Source of the DNA: Bacilli bacterium
Lineage (GTDB): Bacteria > Bacillota_I > Bacilli_A > RF39 > UBA660
Direction: 5' to 3'
Assembly (NCBI GenBank): GCA_029004695.1
Contig: JAQVZB010000004.1
Span: 1-27,712 of the forward strand
DNA length: 27,712 nucleotides
Below the pieces are notes generated by a model, which had not been told where the DNA came from, ran no database searches, and was given only the letters and a program-made list of their open reading frames with translations. Each line of letters begins with the position of its first letter. Positions within the stretch are counted from its first letter, which is position 1. The position numbers were made by a program, and so were the translations under genes. Positions 8,353 through 16,331 of the stretch are shown here, piece after piece.

Positions 8353-8368
8353 ACACTACTAGTAGTGT
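8353..8368. repeat. Perfect 16-base palindrome
   Basis: ACACTACTAGTAGTGT is a perfect dyad with no spacer. It sits about 52 bases upstream of the -35 of the cohesin-protease promoter. A dimeric regulator site or a cruciform-type terminator element are both possible. Confidence 0.5.
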
Positions 8369-8412
8369 ACAGTATATAATATGAAATAATAATTACTTCG
8401 TATAATAGTAAA

Positions 8413-8432
8413 GCCTAAAAATAATTTAAGGC
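8413..8432 (-). terminator. Hairpin overlapping the comEC stop codon
   Basis: On the minus strand GCCTTAAA pairs with TTTTAGGC (one mismatch), overlapping the comEC TAA at 8426-8428 and followed by TTT. It is a weak terminator candidate. Confidence 0.4.
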
Positions 8433-10432
8433 CTATAAAAAGTTCTAGTATAATAATCATTTTTAAAAGTATATTTAATAGTCCCATATTCAGCAGTATT
8501 AAAATAATTGATATTTAATTCATTTAAAGTGGATATGGTTTCTTTACTTGGATGGTTAAAGAGATTATTTTTTCCACTTGAAATAATTGCTTCCCTTGCT
8601 TTTATTTCTTTTAAGAATATTTTATCACTACTATTTTTTGATCCATGATGAGCTAATTTAACAATATTAGCTTTAAAGTTATAATCTTTTAATAATTTTC
8701 TTTCTTCATTTTTAGAAATATCTCCTAAGAATAAAATATTATAATTATTAATTTTTAATAGTGAAACAATACTACTAGTGTTTTCATCATTATTTATATT
8801 ATTATTATAAATTATAAAATTAAATTTACTATGATAATTATCTATTAAATTAAGATTTAGTTTTAATAGATCTTTTTCATATTTATTATATTCATTTTTA
8901 TTTAACATTATCTTTTTTACTTTTATTTTGTTTATAATATTAGAGGCATCCTTAATATGATCCATATCACCATGGGTTATTAATAATAAATCTATTTTAG
9001 ACATACCTAAACTTTTAATAAAGGTGATAGTATTATTACTAATATTATAATTTTCTACTCCCCCAGTATCAATTAAAATAGTTTCATTTTTATTATATAT
9101 TAAAGTACTATCTCCTTGTTTAACATCTAAAAAATAAACATAAGTTTTATCATCTAAAATAGGTTTTATTTTAAATGATAATATTAACAATAAAGCCAAA
9201 GTAAGATATAACTTATTTCGAGAATAAATAAAAATGATTAATAAAAGATAATATATTAAATACCAAATATTATTTACTTTAGGAATTATAATATTAAAAA
9301 GCGTAATATTACCTAATAAAGTATTTAAGGATTCCATAAATTTTATTATTAAAAAATAAAACGGCTCTAAGAATTCAAACAAAATGGTTAAAATTGATGC
9401 AGGAAAAACTATTAAAGTAATTAAAGGAACAAATAATAAATTATTTAGTGGTGATAATAAATTAATTTCATAATTATTTATTAAAGTAACTGGCAGACAA
9501 AATAAAGTTGCTACAGTACTAATAGATAATAAATTTTTAAAATAAGATGAATATTTATTATAACTAATAATTAATCCATAAGAAGCAATGCTAGAATACT
9601 GAAAACCAATATCAAAGATAATCTTAGGATCATAAATTATAAGTAAAGAAATTGTTAAAAATAAAATATTTTTAGTTGTTATATCAAACTCATAATGTTG
9701 ATTAATTGAATATAAAATAAAAAATAATAAACTTCTAATTACGCTTGCAGAGTAATCAATAGTAAAAACAATTGTACTTAAAATAATTATTGTAATTAAA
9801 TATTTTAATATCTTTTTAATCTTTATTTTATTTAAAAAAATAAATAACAAAGCAGCAATTAAATTTATTTGAGTACTTCCAATTGCAAATAAATGAATAA
9901 CACCATTACGCTGATAATTATAAAAAGATTCATCATTTATAGCATTAGTTTCTCCTAAAGCAAATGCTTTTAATGAATCCGAAGTTAAGCGATAAGAAGA
10001 TATTTTTTTATATATTTTATCTTTTAAATGATAAAATGGACTTTTATTTGTTTGTAGTACTTTAATATCATTCACTTTCATCAAATAATAAATATGATGA
10101 TTATTTAAGTATTTTTTATAATTAAAAGCATTAGGAATTGTATTATTACTAGGATAATATAATTGTCCGTTTAATAATACTTTGCTTCCTAAAGACAAAT
10201 TTATATCTCCATAATAATAAGCAATTATTTTTTCTTTACCTTTTATGGTTAATATATACCGATCTTCGTTTTTTTTAATATTAATTACTGTTCCAATTAT
10301 TTGATTATTATTTAAATTATATTTACTTTCATATTTAATAATATAAATTTTAAATAATGCTAATAATAAACTTAATATTAATAAAATATAATAGATATAA
10401 TTAAATAATAATATAATCTTTAATCTTAGCAA
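8426..10432 (-). CDS. comEC: Competence DNA-uptake channel ComEC
   Basis: ComEC forms the membrane pore that brings single-stranded DNA into the cytosol during transformation. The 668-residue protein has the expected order: N-terminal membrane helices and a DUF4131-type small beta domain (about 35-125), the polytopic Competence domain (about 150-420), then a metallo-beta-lactamase domain. In the last, HGDMDH at 487-492 is the ComEC version of the HxHxDH motif and LAHHGS lies near 594. The predicted start is TTG, overlapping the end of the upstream comEA copy by 32 bases; the weak Shine-Dalgarno suggests translational coupling. Some members instead serve only in nucleotide scavenging. No type IV pilus genes are in the window, so transformability cannot be judged. 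Confidence 0.93.
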   Translation of the reverse strand: MLRLKIILLFNYIYYILLILSLLLALFKIYIIKYESKYNLNNNQIIGTVINIKKNEDRYILTIKGKEKIIAYYYGDINLSLGSKVLLNGQLYYPSNNTIPNAFNYKKYLNNHHIYYLMKVNDIKVLQTNKSPFYHLKDKIYKKISSYRLTSDSLKAFALGETNAINDESFYNYQRNGVIHLFAIGSTQINLIAALLFIFLNKIKIKKILKYLITIIILSTIVFTIDYSASVIRSLLFFILYSINQHYEFDITTKNILFLTISLLIIYDPKIIFDIGFQYSSIASYGLIISYNKYSSYFKNLLSISTVATLFCLPVTLINNYEINLLSPLNNLLFVPLITLIVFPASILTILFEFLEPFYFLIIKFMESLNTLLGNITLFNIIIPKVNNIWYLIYYLLLIIFIYSRNKLYLTLALLLILSFKIKPILDDKTYVYFLDVKQGDSTLIYNKNETILIDTGGVENYNISNNTITFIKSLGMSKIDLLLITHGDMDHIKDASNIINKIKVKKIMLNKNEYNKYEKDLLKLNLNLIDNYHSKFNFIIYNNNINNDENTSSIVSLLKINNYNILFLGDISKNEERKLLKDYNFKANIVKLAHHGSKNSSDKIFLKEIKAREAIISSGKNNLFNHPSKETISTLNELNINYFNTAEYGTIKYTFKNDYYTRTFYRP

Positions 10433-10934
10433 ATAAATTTGGACCTATTCCCTGAACCTTCATTATCTCTTCAATAGCGATAAATGGCGAATTAATTCGA
10501 TAGGAGATTATTCGGTTAGCGATTACCTCGCCAATACCATTTAAAGTAGTTAATTCTTCAATATTAGCCGTATTAATATTTATTAATTCATTTTTGGTAG
10601 TTGTAATATATTTAGTAGTAGTAATTAATTTTGTTGTTGTTATTGGTATAGTAGTTGAAATTTCTATCTTTGGTTCCGAGCATTTTATTTCTGGACATTT
10701 ACATACCGGGCATATTAATTTTTTTTCATTTTTACTAGGGATAAGGATGACCATTTCATCATGAACTATTTTGCTTAAATTAATTTTATTTACATTAGCA
10801 TTTTTAGTTATTCCTCCAGCTAATTCAATAATATCCATAATGTTATTATTATTTACTTGATATACTCCAGGATTATTTACTTCTCCTTTGATATCACAAA
10901 ACATAATATTTAATGATAGTAACATACCTATCAT
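10401..10934 (-). CDS. ComEA-like DNA-binding protein, second copy, without clear membrane anchor
   Basis: The 177-residue protein has an SLBB-like domain (about 11-67, C-D-I-K-G-E-V-N-N-P-G-V-Y), a four-cysteine segment (C75, C78, C80, C85), a threonine-rich linker (about 94-113) and a helix-hairpin-helix domain (about 116-177, ININTANIEELTTLNGIG) that binds double-stranded DNA without sequence preference. The hydrophobic N-terminus is only about ten residues and runs straight into the SLBB domain, so the transmembrane anchor of its neighbour is missing. The start (ATG) overlaps the previous comEA stop as ATGA. It may pair with the anchored copy, sharing the same domain plan, or be poorly exported. 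Duplication followed by loss of the anchor is the simplest history. Confidence 0.85.
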   Translation of the reverse strand: MIGMLLSLNIMFCDIKGEVNNPGVYQVNNNNIMDIIELAGGITKNANVNKINLSKIVHDEMVILIPSKNEKKLICPVCKCPEIKCSEPKIEISTTIPITTTKLITTTKYITTTKNELININTANIEELTTLNGIGEVIANRIISYRINSPFIAIEEIMKVQGIGPNLFAKIKDYIII

Positions 10935-11545
10935 ATAGTGATATATTCCTTTATTTTTTCAAATATTGCATCCCCTATACCACTTATATTTTTAAGTTCT
11001 TCGATATTATTGAATTTACCATATTGTTCTCGATATTTAATAATATCATTAGCTTTAGTTTCTCCTATCCCTGATAATGTTTGTAATTCAGTTATACTTG
11101 CAGTATTAATATTTATTTTATTATTTATTGATTCCTCAATACAATTATTTACCGTTATTGTTTCACAATCACAAGTTGTACTACAAGCCATCGATTTAGA
11201 GCCTTCTTTTATTTCTTTATTAGTATAAACATATACGACCATTTCACTGTTTAATTTTTTGCTTAAATTAAGATTACTTGTATTACCTGTTTTAGTTAAT
11301 CCACCGGCTTTATTAACCGCATCTATTACCCGATTGCCATTTTTAAATTCATACACTCCCGGATTTTTTATCGCTCCCTTAACATCTACAAAAAAATTTT
11401 CATTTATTATTGATGTACTTGTTACTGTTTCTTCAGCAATAAAAATTTCTTCCTCGCGATCCATAAATAGATAACTTAAAAAAATAATAACTATAGTACA
11501 TCCTACTAATACAATTATTAAATATGGTTTAAAATTATTTAACAT
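10931..11545 (-). CDS. comEA: Membrane-anchored competence DNA receptor ComEA
   Basis: ComEA sits outside the membrane and hands double-stranded DNA to ComEC. The 204-residue protein has a single N-terminal transmembrane segment (about 9-27), an SLBB domain (about 50-108, FFVDVKGAIKNPGVYEF), a linker holding four cysteines (C121, C125, C127, C135) and two helix-hairpin-helix units (about 144-204, ININTASITELQTLSGIG and ISGIGDAIFEKI). The ATG has a strong Shine-Dalgarno (AGGAGGG). It leads a comEA-comEA-comEC operon with overlapping genes. The cysteine-rich linker is not part of the usual ComEA design and is shared, with different spacing, by the second copy. Confidence 0.93.
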   Translation of the reverse strand: MLNNFKPYLIIVLVGCTIVIIFLSYLFMDREEEIFIAEETVTSTSIINENFFVDVKGAIKNPGVYEFKNGNRVIDAVNKAGGLTKTGNTSNLNLSKKLNSEMVVYVYTNKEIKEGSKSMACSTTCDCETITVNNCIEESINNKININTASITELQTLSGIGETKANDIIKYREQYGKFNNIEELKNISGIGDAIFEKIKEYITI

Positions 11546-11596
11546 ATAGCCCTCCTAAAAATATATGTTATAAAATAATTTTTTTTTCCTTTAAAA

Positions 11597-11621
11597 AAAG
11601 CAAACAATTACTGTTTACTTT
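11597..11621 (-). terminator. Terminator between the M16 pair and the comEA operon
   Basis: AAAGCAAACA and TGTTTACTTT pair around a five-base loop (one G-U on the minus strand), followed there by seven T. It lies about 180 bases past ymfH and about 50 before comEA. It could end the M16 transcript or attenuate a comEA leader. Confidence 0.65.
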
Positions 11622-11734
11622 TAAGATTTAATTCTTATTAATTTTATGATTGAATTGCTCCAAAAAAACTAACCAGCTAAATTAATTTTTTTTAATTCGA
11701 AAAACTTATCTTTCGTATTTATCTTACTAAATAA

Positions 11735-11764
11735 ATTATATAATTTTAGATAAATAAATATCAA
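11735..11764 (-). promoter_or_regulatory. Candidate promoter upstream of comEA
   Basis: TTGATA (11759-11764) and TATAAT (11735-11740) are 18 bases apart. A transcript would meet the hairpin at 11597-11621 before reaching comEA. The start of comEA has no clear promoter closer to it. The surrounding 250-base gap holds no convincing gene. Confidence 0.45.
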
Positions 11765-11800
11765 TATTTTTAATACCTATTATGTTTAAAAAATAATAAA

Positions 11801-13087
11801 CTATTTATCACTTTTAGGTTTTAATATTGTTACCGTAAAATTACTTAAATTTATTTTTTTCAAGACTTCATTAGCACTTTTTAAATTTAAATTTCGATAA
11901 TAATCATAAATATCATAAATAAATTTTCCTTCATATATCATATCATCTTGAACATCATTGTTTACTGCTTCTATTTCATCAAAACTAAGAATTAAGTTAC
12001 TGATTGAACTTTTTACTTTTCGGTTTATTTCATCTTCATTTATAATTAAATTATTTAATTTTTCTTTAATTCTTTTTAAGAAGTAATCTGGATAATCAGT
12101 TGTTGATAAAAATGCTATGACAAAATAATCTTCCGTAAAGGTTAAATTAGTACTTATTGAATCGGTTATTATTTTACTTTTAAGAAGTTCTTCTTTTAAT
12201 ATTGATGTTGCACCAAAATTAATTCTAATAATTAAATTTAAATACATTTTAATTTCTAATTCCGAAATATTAATGTTTTTAAATTTACTTTTAGGAATTT
12301 TTAAACCCAGCGTTACTTTATATTTATCAACCGGCATTTCTTTTTCCTCATATTCTTTTTGGACTTTTATCGGTTCTTTTTTCTTTTTTATTGTGGGTTT
12401 ATTATATTGAGAAAAATCAAATATTTTCATGGTTTCGCTAGTTATAGCAACAGCTTCAGTAGGATTAAAATTTCCGGTAACAACTAGAAACATATTTTCT
12501 GGATGATAAAAAGCATCATAAGCAGTTGTAATATCTTCTAAAGTTATGCTCTTAATATCTGATATAGTTCCAGCTATTAAATATTGTCTTTCATCATTAA
12601 TAAAAATATTGCGATATAATCCATAGACGATTTCCGAAACCGGATCATCGCTTATCATATTGATTTCTTCAGTTATAATACCTTTTTCATTGTTTACCAT
12701 TTCTTTAGTAAAATATGGCGTATAAACATATTTTAGCAAATATGATAAATTTTCTTTAAATTTGGAATTAGCAAATACTTCATATGAGGTATATTCATAA
12801 GTAGTAAAAGCATTAATATTAGATCCTAGCTTAGAATAATATTCAAAAGCATTAGTACCATCCGGCATATTAAACATTAAATGTTCTAAAAAATGAGCTA
12901 CTCCTTTAGGTAAATTAATATTTTCCCCTTGATATTTAAAATTAGTGCAATTTGAACCAAATTTAATATTTAAAGTACAATAAAAATTTTTAACCTTATT
13001 ATTAGGTATCATAATAATATCTAGACCATTATCTAATTTTTCTAAGTATACAAATTCACCAGTGTTTTTAATTTTAATTTTTTTCAA
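11801..13087 (-). CDS. ymfH: M16-family zinc metalloprotease, YmfH-like
   Basis: This 428-residue protein keeps the inverted zinc motif of M16 peptidases, HFLEH (H65, E68, H69), with the further glutamate expected in the GIITEEINM stretch near 140. The N-terminal catalytic half and C-terminal inactive half have the usual M16 sizes. The start is TTG, overlapping the stop of the upstream M16 gene, so the two subunits are made together. It pairs with a partner lacking the zinc motif, as ymfF/ymfH do in B. subtilis, where both genes were linked to EF-P 5-aminopentanol modification. No ymfI or efp gene is nearby, so that role is inferred from family only. A processing peptidase for small peptides is an alternative. 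Confidence 0.88.
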   Translation of the reverse strand: MKKIKIKNTGEFVYLEKLDNGLDIIMIPNNKVKNFYCTLNIKFGSNCTNFKYQGENINLPKGVAHFLEHLMFNMPDGTNAFEYYSKLGSNINAFTTYEYTSYEVFANSKFKENLSYLLKYVYTPYFTKEMVNNEKGIITEEINMISDDPVSEIVYGLYRNIFINDERQYLIAGTISDIKSITLEDITTAYDAFYHPENMFLVVTGNFNPTEAVAITSETMKIFDFSQYNKPTIKKKKEPIKVQKEYEEKEMPVDKYKVTLGLKIPKSKFKNINISELEIKMYLNLIIRINFGATSILKEELLKSKIITDSISTNLTFTEDYFVIAFLSTTDYPDYFLKRIKEKLNNLIINEDEINRKVKSSISNLILSFDEIEAVNNDVQDDMIYEGKFIYDIYDYYRNLNLKSANEVLKKINLSNFTVTILKPKSDK

Positions 13088-14343
13088 TTAGTTTCACCGC
13101 CTACTAGAGAATATATTGTACTGATACTAATCTTTTTACCTAAATTATATATTTCTTCTTTAGTTACTTTTTTAAATTCTTTAATTCTAATTTCATAATC
13201 ATCTAAATCGCTAACATTTTTAAAGAAGTAATTATCAACAATTTTTCCGATATTATCCATTGACATACCTAAGGATGAAACAATTAATTCTTTAGCTCTT
13301 TCTAATTCTTCATCAGATATATTATTATTCATATCTTTTATAGCTTGTTTAATTAAATTAATAGCTTTATCTTTAGCATTAATATCAACTGCTGTTGATA
13401 TTATTATTAAACCATCATATTTTTGATACATTGAATTAACATTATAACATAAGGAATTTTCTTCTCGTAATCTTTTATATAATTTAGTTTCAAGGGATCC
13501 TCCACCTAAAATTATATTATATAAATTAGCAACGTATTTTTGTTCATAACTAGTTAAATTATTTAAATTTAAAATCATTACAATATTAGTTTGAACATAT
13601 ATAAATCTTTCTGACTTTATTAATGGTTTTCTTTTCGGATTACTAGTATACATCTTAATATCATGGTTTTTAATATATTTAAATTTAGCATATTTAGAGA
13701 TTATTCTTTCAATATCATCCATATTTAAATCACCAATAATATAAATATCAATATAATCATGTTTTAATACTTGCTTATAATATTTATATAAAGAAACCGG
13801 AGTTATACTTTCTACCTCTTCTAAAGATCCAATATTAGTAAAACTAGATTTTGAATTATCACCTAAAGTTTTCATTGTTTCAGTTATAGCATACTTTTTA
13901 GGATTTTCTTTTAAAGATTTTATATTGGCAATATTTCTATTTTTAACAATTTCTAAATGTTCTTGATTAAATTCTTCATTAACAGCTAAAGGATTTAATA
14001 ACATTTCAAAAGACAACTTTAAAGATTCTTCTAAAATTTCTTTATCAGTATATTTAGGATTGATAAAATCCATACAAACATTAGTCAAGATTGTATTGCC
14101 TACTTTACTTGTTACACTATATATACTGGCATTATATAAATCTTCTAATTTTAAAAATGTTTCTCTTACCGTCGGATACCTTTTACTAGAATCAGTTAAA
14201 TAATCAAAAAGAATATTTCTTTTACTTATTTCTTCTTTAACAACATTATTTCTAAATATAATTTCCATATGACAAAGTTTAAATTTATTTGTTTTTATCG
14301 TATGTAAGTTATATGGTCCCATTTTATATTCTTTATATACCAT
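13084..14343 (-). CDS. ymfF: M16-family non-catalytic partner, YmfF-like
   Basis: The M16-like protein has no HxxEH motif: the matching region near residues 43-60 reads R-N-I-L-F-D-Y-L-T-D. It should therefore be the inactive half of a heterodimer with the following YmfH-like protein. The C-terminal half contains the glycine-rich GGGSLETKLYKRLRE stretch that lines the M16 chamber. I place the start at the ATG at 14343 (419 residues) because GAGG lies 6 bases upstream. An in-frame GTG at 14355 would add four residues but lies within the same Shine-Dalgarno region. It is transcribed away from deoD from a shared, AT-rich 80-base region. Confidence 0.86.
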   Translation of the reverse strand: MVYKEYKMGPYNLHTIKTNKFKLCHMEIIFRNNVVKEEISKRNILFDYLTDSSKRYPTVRETFLKLEDLYNASIYSVTSKVGNTILTNVCMDFINPKYTDKEILEESLKLSFEMLLNPLAVNEEFNQEHLEIVKNRNIANIKSLKENPKKYAITETMKTLGDNSKSSFTNIGSLEEVESITPVSLYKYYKQVLKHDYIDIYIIGDLNMDDIERIISKYAKFKYIKNHDIKMYTSNPKRKPLIKSERFIYVQTNIVMILNLNNLTSYEQKYVANLYNIILGGGSLETKLYKRLREENSLCYNVNSMYQKYDGLIIISTAVDINAKDKAINLIKQAIKDMNNNISDEELERAKELIVSSLGMSMDNIGKIVDNYFFKNVSDLDDYEIRIKEFKKVTKEEIYNLGKKISISTIYSLVGGETN

Positions 14344-14400
14344 AGTCCACCTCACTTACTAGTATATGTAAATATTTTAGTTTTATAATTTAATTATATC

Positions 14401-14414
14401 ATAACATTTGTTAT
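14401..14414. promoter_or_regulatory. Dyad between divergent ymfF and deoD promoters
   Basis: ATAACA-TT-TGTTAT is a perfect 6+2+6 dyad. Its right arm overlaps an extended -10 (TGTTATAAT, 14409-14417) for deoD, and its left side abuts a minus-strand TATAAT facing ymfF. The position fits a shared operator, but no regulator is known. The deoD leader would be only about 14 bases. Confidence 0.45.
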
Positions 14415-14437
14415 AATTAATATAGGAGATGATTAAC

Positions 14438-15157
14438 TTGAATCCAATTCATATTGTAACAGAAAAAGATAATATTGCTGATCTAGTTTTACTACCAGGA
14501 GATCCCCTACGAGCAAAATATATTGCCGAAAATTATTTAGAAAATGCCAAGCTAATTAATGAAGTAAGAAATATGTTTGGATATACAGGTACTTATAAAG
14601 GAAAGAGAATAACTGTTATAGGTAGTGGCATGGGTATTCCTTCAGTAGCAATTTATGCTTATGAACTATATAAATTCTATAATGTTAATAAAATCATTAG
14701 AATAGGTTCAGCTGGAGCCTTCAATAAGGATGTAAAGGTAACTGATATTGTTTTAGGTAAAGATGCTTACTCAGATTCAAATTTTGTTTATGCTATAAAA
14801 AAAAGGAATGAAAAATTAATTAAAAGCTCTAATACATTAAATGAAAAAATTCTTAATAAGAGTAAAGAATTAAATATTCCAGTTTATTATGGAACAATTT
14901 ATACATCAGAAGTTTTTGATGTATATCACAATATTGATCATTTAAAAGATAATATTCCTAAAAATATTAAACCTCTTGCTAGTGAAATGGAAGCTTTTGG
15001 TCTATTTCATATAGCGGATTTATTAAATAAAAAAGCAACCTGTTTAGTAACAATTAGTGATAGTAAATTTGAAGATAATAAAGATTTAACTAGTGAAGAA
15101 CGTCAAAATGCTTTAAATAAAATGATAATATTAGCTCTTGAAAGTATTACATCATAA
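14438..15157 (+). CDS. deoD: Purine-nucleoside phosphorylase, DeoD type
   Basis: This enzyme splits purine nucleosides with phosphate to base and ribose-1-phosphate in nucleoside salvage; DeoD-type proteins are usually hexamers. Signatures in order are LLPGDPLRAKYIA near residue 19, GSGMGIPSVAIY near 63, RIGSAGAF near 88, SEMEAFGLF near 184 and the SDSKFED region holding the catalytic aspartate near 208. I choose the TTG at 14438 (239 residues), 9 bases after AGGAG. An ATG at 14429 touches the Shine-Dalgarno and is too close to be used. It is the only plus-strand gene in the window, driven by an extended -10, and ends in a strong bidirectional terminator shared with the convergent cysteine desulfurase gene. 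Confidence 0.95.
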   Translation: MNPIHIVTEKDNIADLVLLPGDPLRAKYIAENYLENAKLINEVRNMFGYTGTYKGKRITVIGSGMGIPSVAIYAYELYKFYNVNKIIRIGSAGAFNKDVKVTDIVLGKDAYSDSNFVYAIKKRNEKLIKSSNTLNEKILNKSKELNIPVYYGTIYTSEVFDVYHNIDHLKDNIPKNIKPLASEMEAFGLFHIADLLNKKATCLVTISDSKFEDNKDLTSEERQNALNKMIILALESITS

Positions 15158-15179
15158 AAAAACCCTAATAGGGTTTTTT
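15156..15179. terminator. Bidirectional terminator between convergent deoD and nifS-like genes
   Basis: AAAAAACCCTA and TAGGGTTTTTT form an almost perfect hairpin starting at the deoD stop codon and ending 2 bases before the stop codon of the opposing gene. A and T runs on both sides let it work in either direction. Confidence 0.85.
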
Positions 15180-15181
15180 AA

Positions 15182-16303
15182 TTACAAAACTTCTTTATAA
15201 CATTTAGCAAATATTTTTTTAAATTCCTTTATTTCTTTTTCAGTTGTTAAATGAGATAAACTAATCCTTACTGAACTTGTTGCTCTTGCATTATCTTTAG
15301 TTAAAGAAAATACCGCATTAGATGGCGTATTATTATCTGAACAACATGCTGACTTAGTAGATAAATAAACTCCATTTTTATTTAGTTTTTTTAAAATATT
15401 ACCAGCATCAATATTAATAATACTAAAATTCAAAATATGAGGAACTGAATTTATCGGACTATTAATAATAACATTTTTATAATCTCTAAAAAATTCTCTT
15501 AAAGATAAATTTAATTTTGTAACATAATCTAATCGTTTTTGATAATTTTTATTAGCTAAATATACAGCTTTCTCAACAGCTGCTATTTGAGCAATTACTG
15601 GAGTACCGCTTCTATAAATAGTCGTACTTTTTCCGCCATTAATAATTGGACTTAACTCGACATTATTCTTTTTAATAAGAAGTCCAAAACCATTTAAACC
15701 ATAAAATTTATGAGGTGCAATTGATATTAGATCAATATTGTCAAAGTTTAATTTTATCCTTCCAACAGCTTGAGAAGCATCAATATGAAAATGACAATTA
15801 GGATATTCTTTTAACATTTCTGCTATTTTATTTACTGGCTCTATTAAACCAATTTCCCCGTCAACAGCACATATACTTATTAATATAGTATCTTCCTTAA
15901 TTAATGATTTAAGACTTCTAAAATCAATCTTGCCATCTTTATTTAAAGGAACAATATCAACTTCAAAACCGTTTTCTTGCATAACATTGGCAGGTGCAAC
16001 TATAGATGGATGTTCTAAAGGAGAAATAATAATATGTTTTCCTTTATTTTTATATTTTGAACATATTCCTTTAATAGCTAAATTATTTGACTCACTTGCA
16101 CCACTAGTATATATTAATTCCTCGGGTAAAACATTAAAATATGTTGCAATTTTTTTGGTTAATAAATCAATTTGTTTTTTGGTTTTTTTCCCCAAATCAT
16201 GTGAAGAATTAGGATTAGCGTTATATTTAAGTGAATATTTACAAAATATATCTAAAACTTTTTTATCTACGGGACTATTCGCCGCATAATCTAAATAAAT
16301 CAT
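15182..16303 (-). CDS. Cysteine desulfurase (NifS/IscS-like)
   Basis: This PLP enzyme removes sulfur from cysteine as an enzyme-bound persulfide for Fe-S clusters or tRNA thiolation. The 373-residue length is normal. Motifs are H98 (SPLEHPS), D175 and Q178 (HIDASQAVG), the PLP lysine K199 (APHKFYG), RSGTPV near 231 and the active-site cysteine C320 in KSACCSD, next to a second cysteine (C321). The start ATG follows GGAGAAAGAAT. It lies 28 bases after a CcdA-thioredoxin gene in the same orientation, so it probably shares that promoter. A PP-loop tRNA thiolase (ttcA-like) lies just upstream of this operon, and sulfur delivery to it is plausible. Whether it is IscS, NifS or a ThiI-type partner cannot be decided. 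Confidence 0.92.
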   Translation of the reverse strand: MIYLDYAANSPVDKKVLDIFCKYSLKYNANPNSSHDLGKKTKKQIDLLTKKIATYFNVLPEELIYTSGASESNNLAIKGICSKYKNKGKHIIISPLEHPSIVAPANVMQENGFEVDIVPLNKDGKIDFRSLKSLIKEDTILISICAVDGEIGLIEPVNKIAEMLKEYPNCHFHIDASQAVGRIKLNFDNIDLISIAPHKFYGLNGFGLLIKKNNVELSPIINGGKSTTIYRSGTPVIAQIAAVEKAVYLANKNYQKRLDYVTKLNLSLREFFRDYKNVIINSPINSVPHILNFSIINIDAGNILKKLNKNGVYLSTKSACCSDNNTPSNAVFSLTKDNARATSSVRISLSHLTTEKEIKEFKKIFAKCYKEVL

Positions 16304-16331
16304 ATTCTTTCTCCAATCTTAAGTATTAATA

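Noticed and set aside
10938..11474. Two plus-strand open frames opposite comEA
   Set aside because: They mirror the hydrophobic and helix-hairpin-helix codons of comEA; no start signals, no family resemblance.
14429..14437. ATG start for deoD
   Set aside because: It touches the AGGAG ribosome site directly; the TTG at 14438 has correct spacing and fits family N-termini.
15930..16289. Open frame of 119 codons on the plus strand
   Set aside because: It is antisense to the conserved core of the cysteine desulfurase, with no ribosome site and no recognisable domain.
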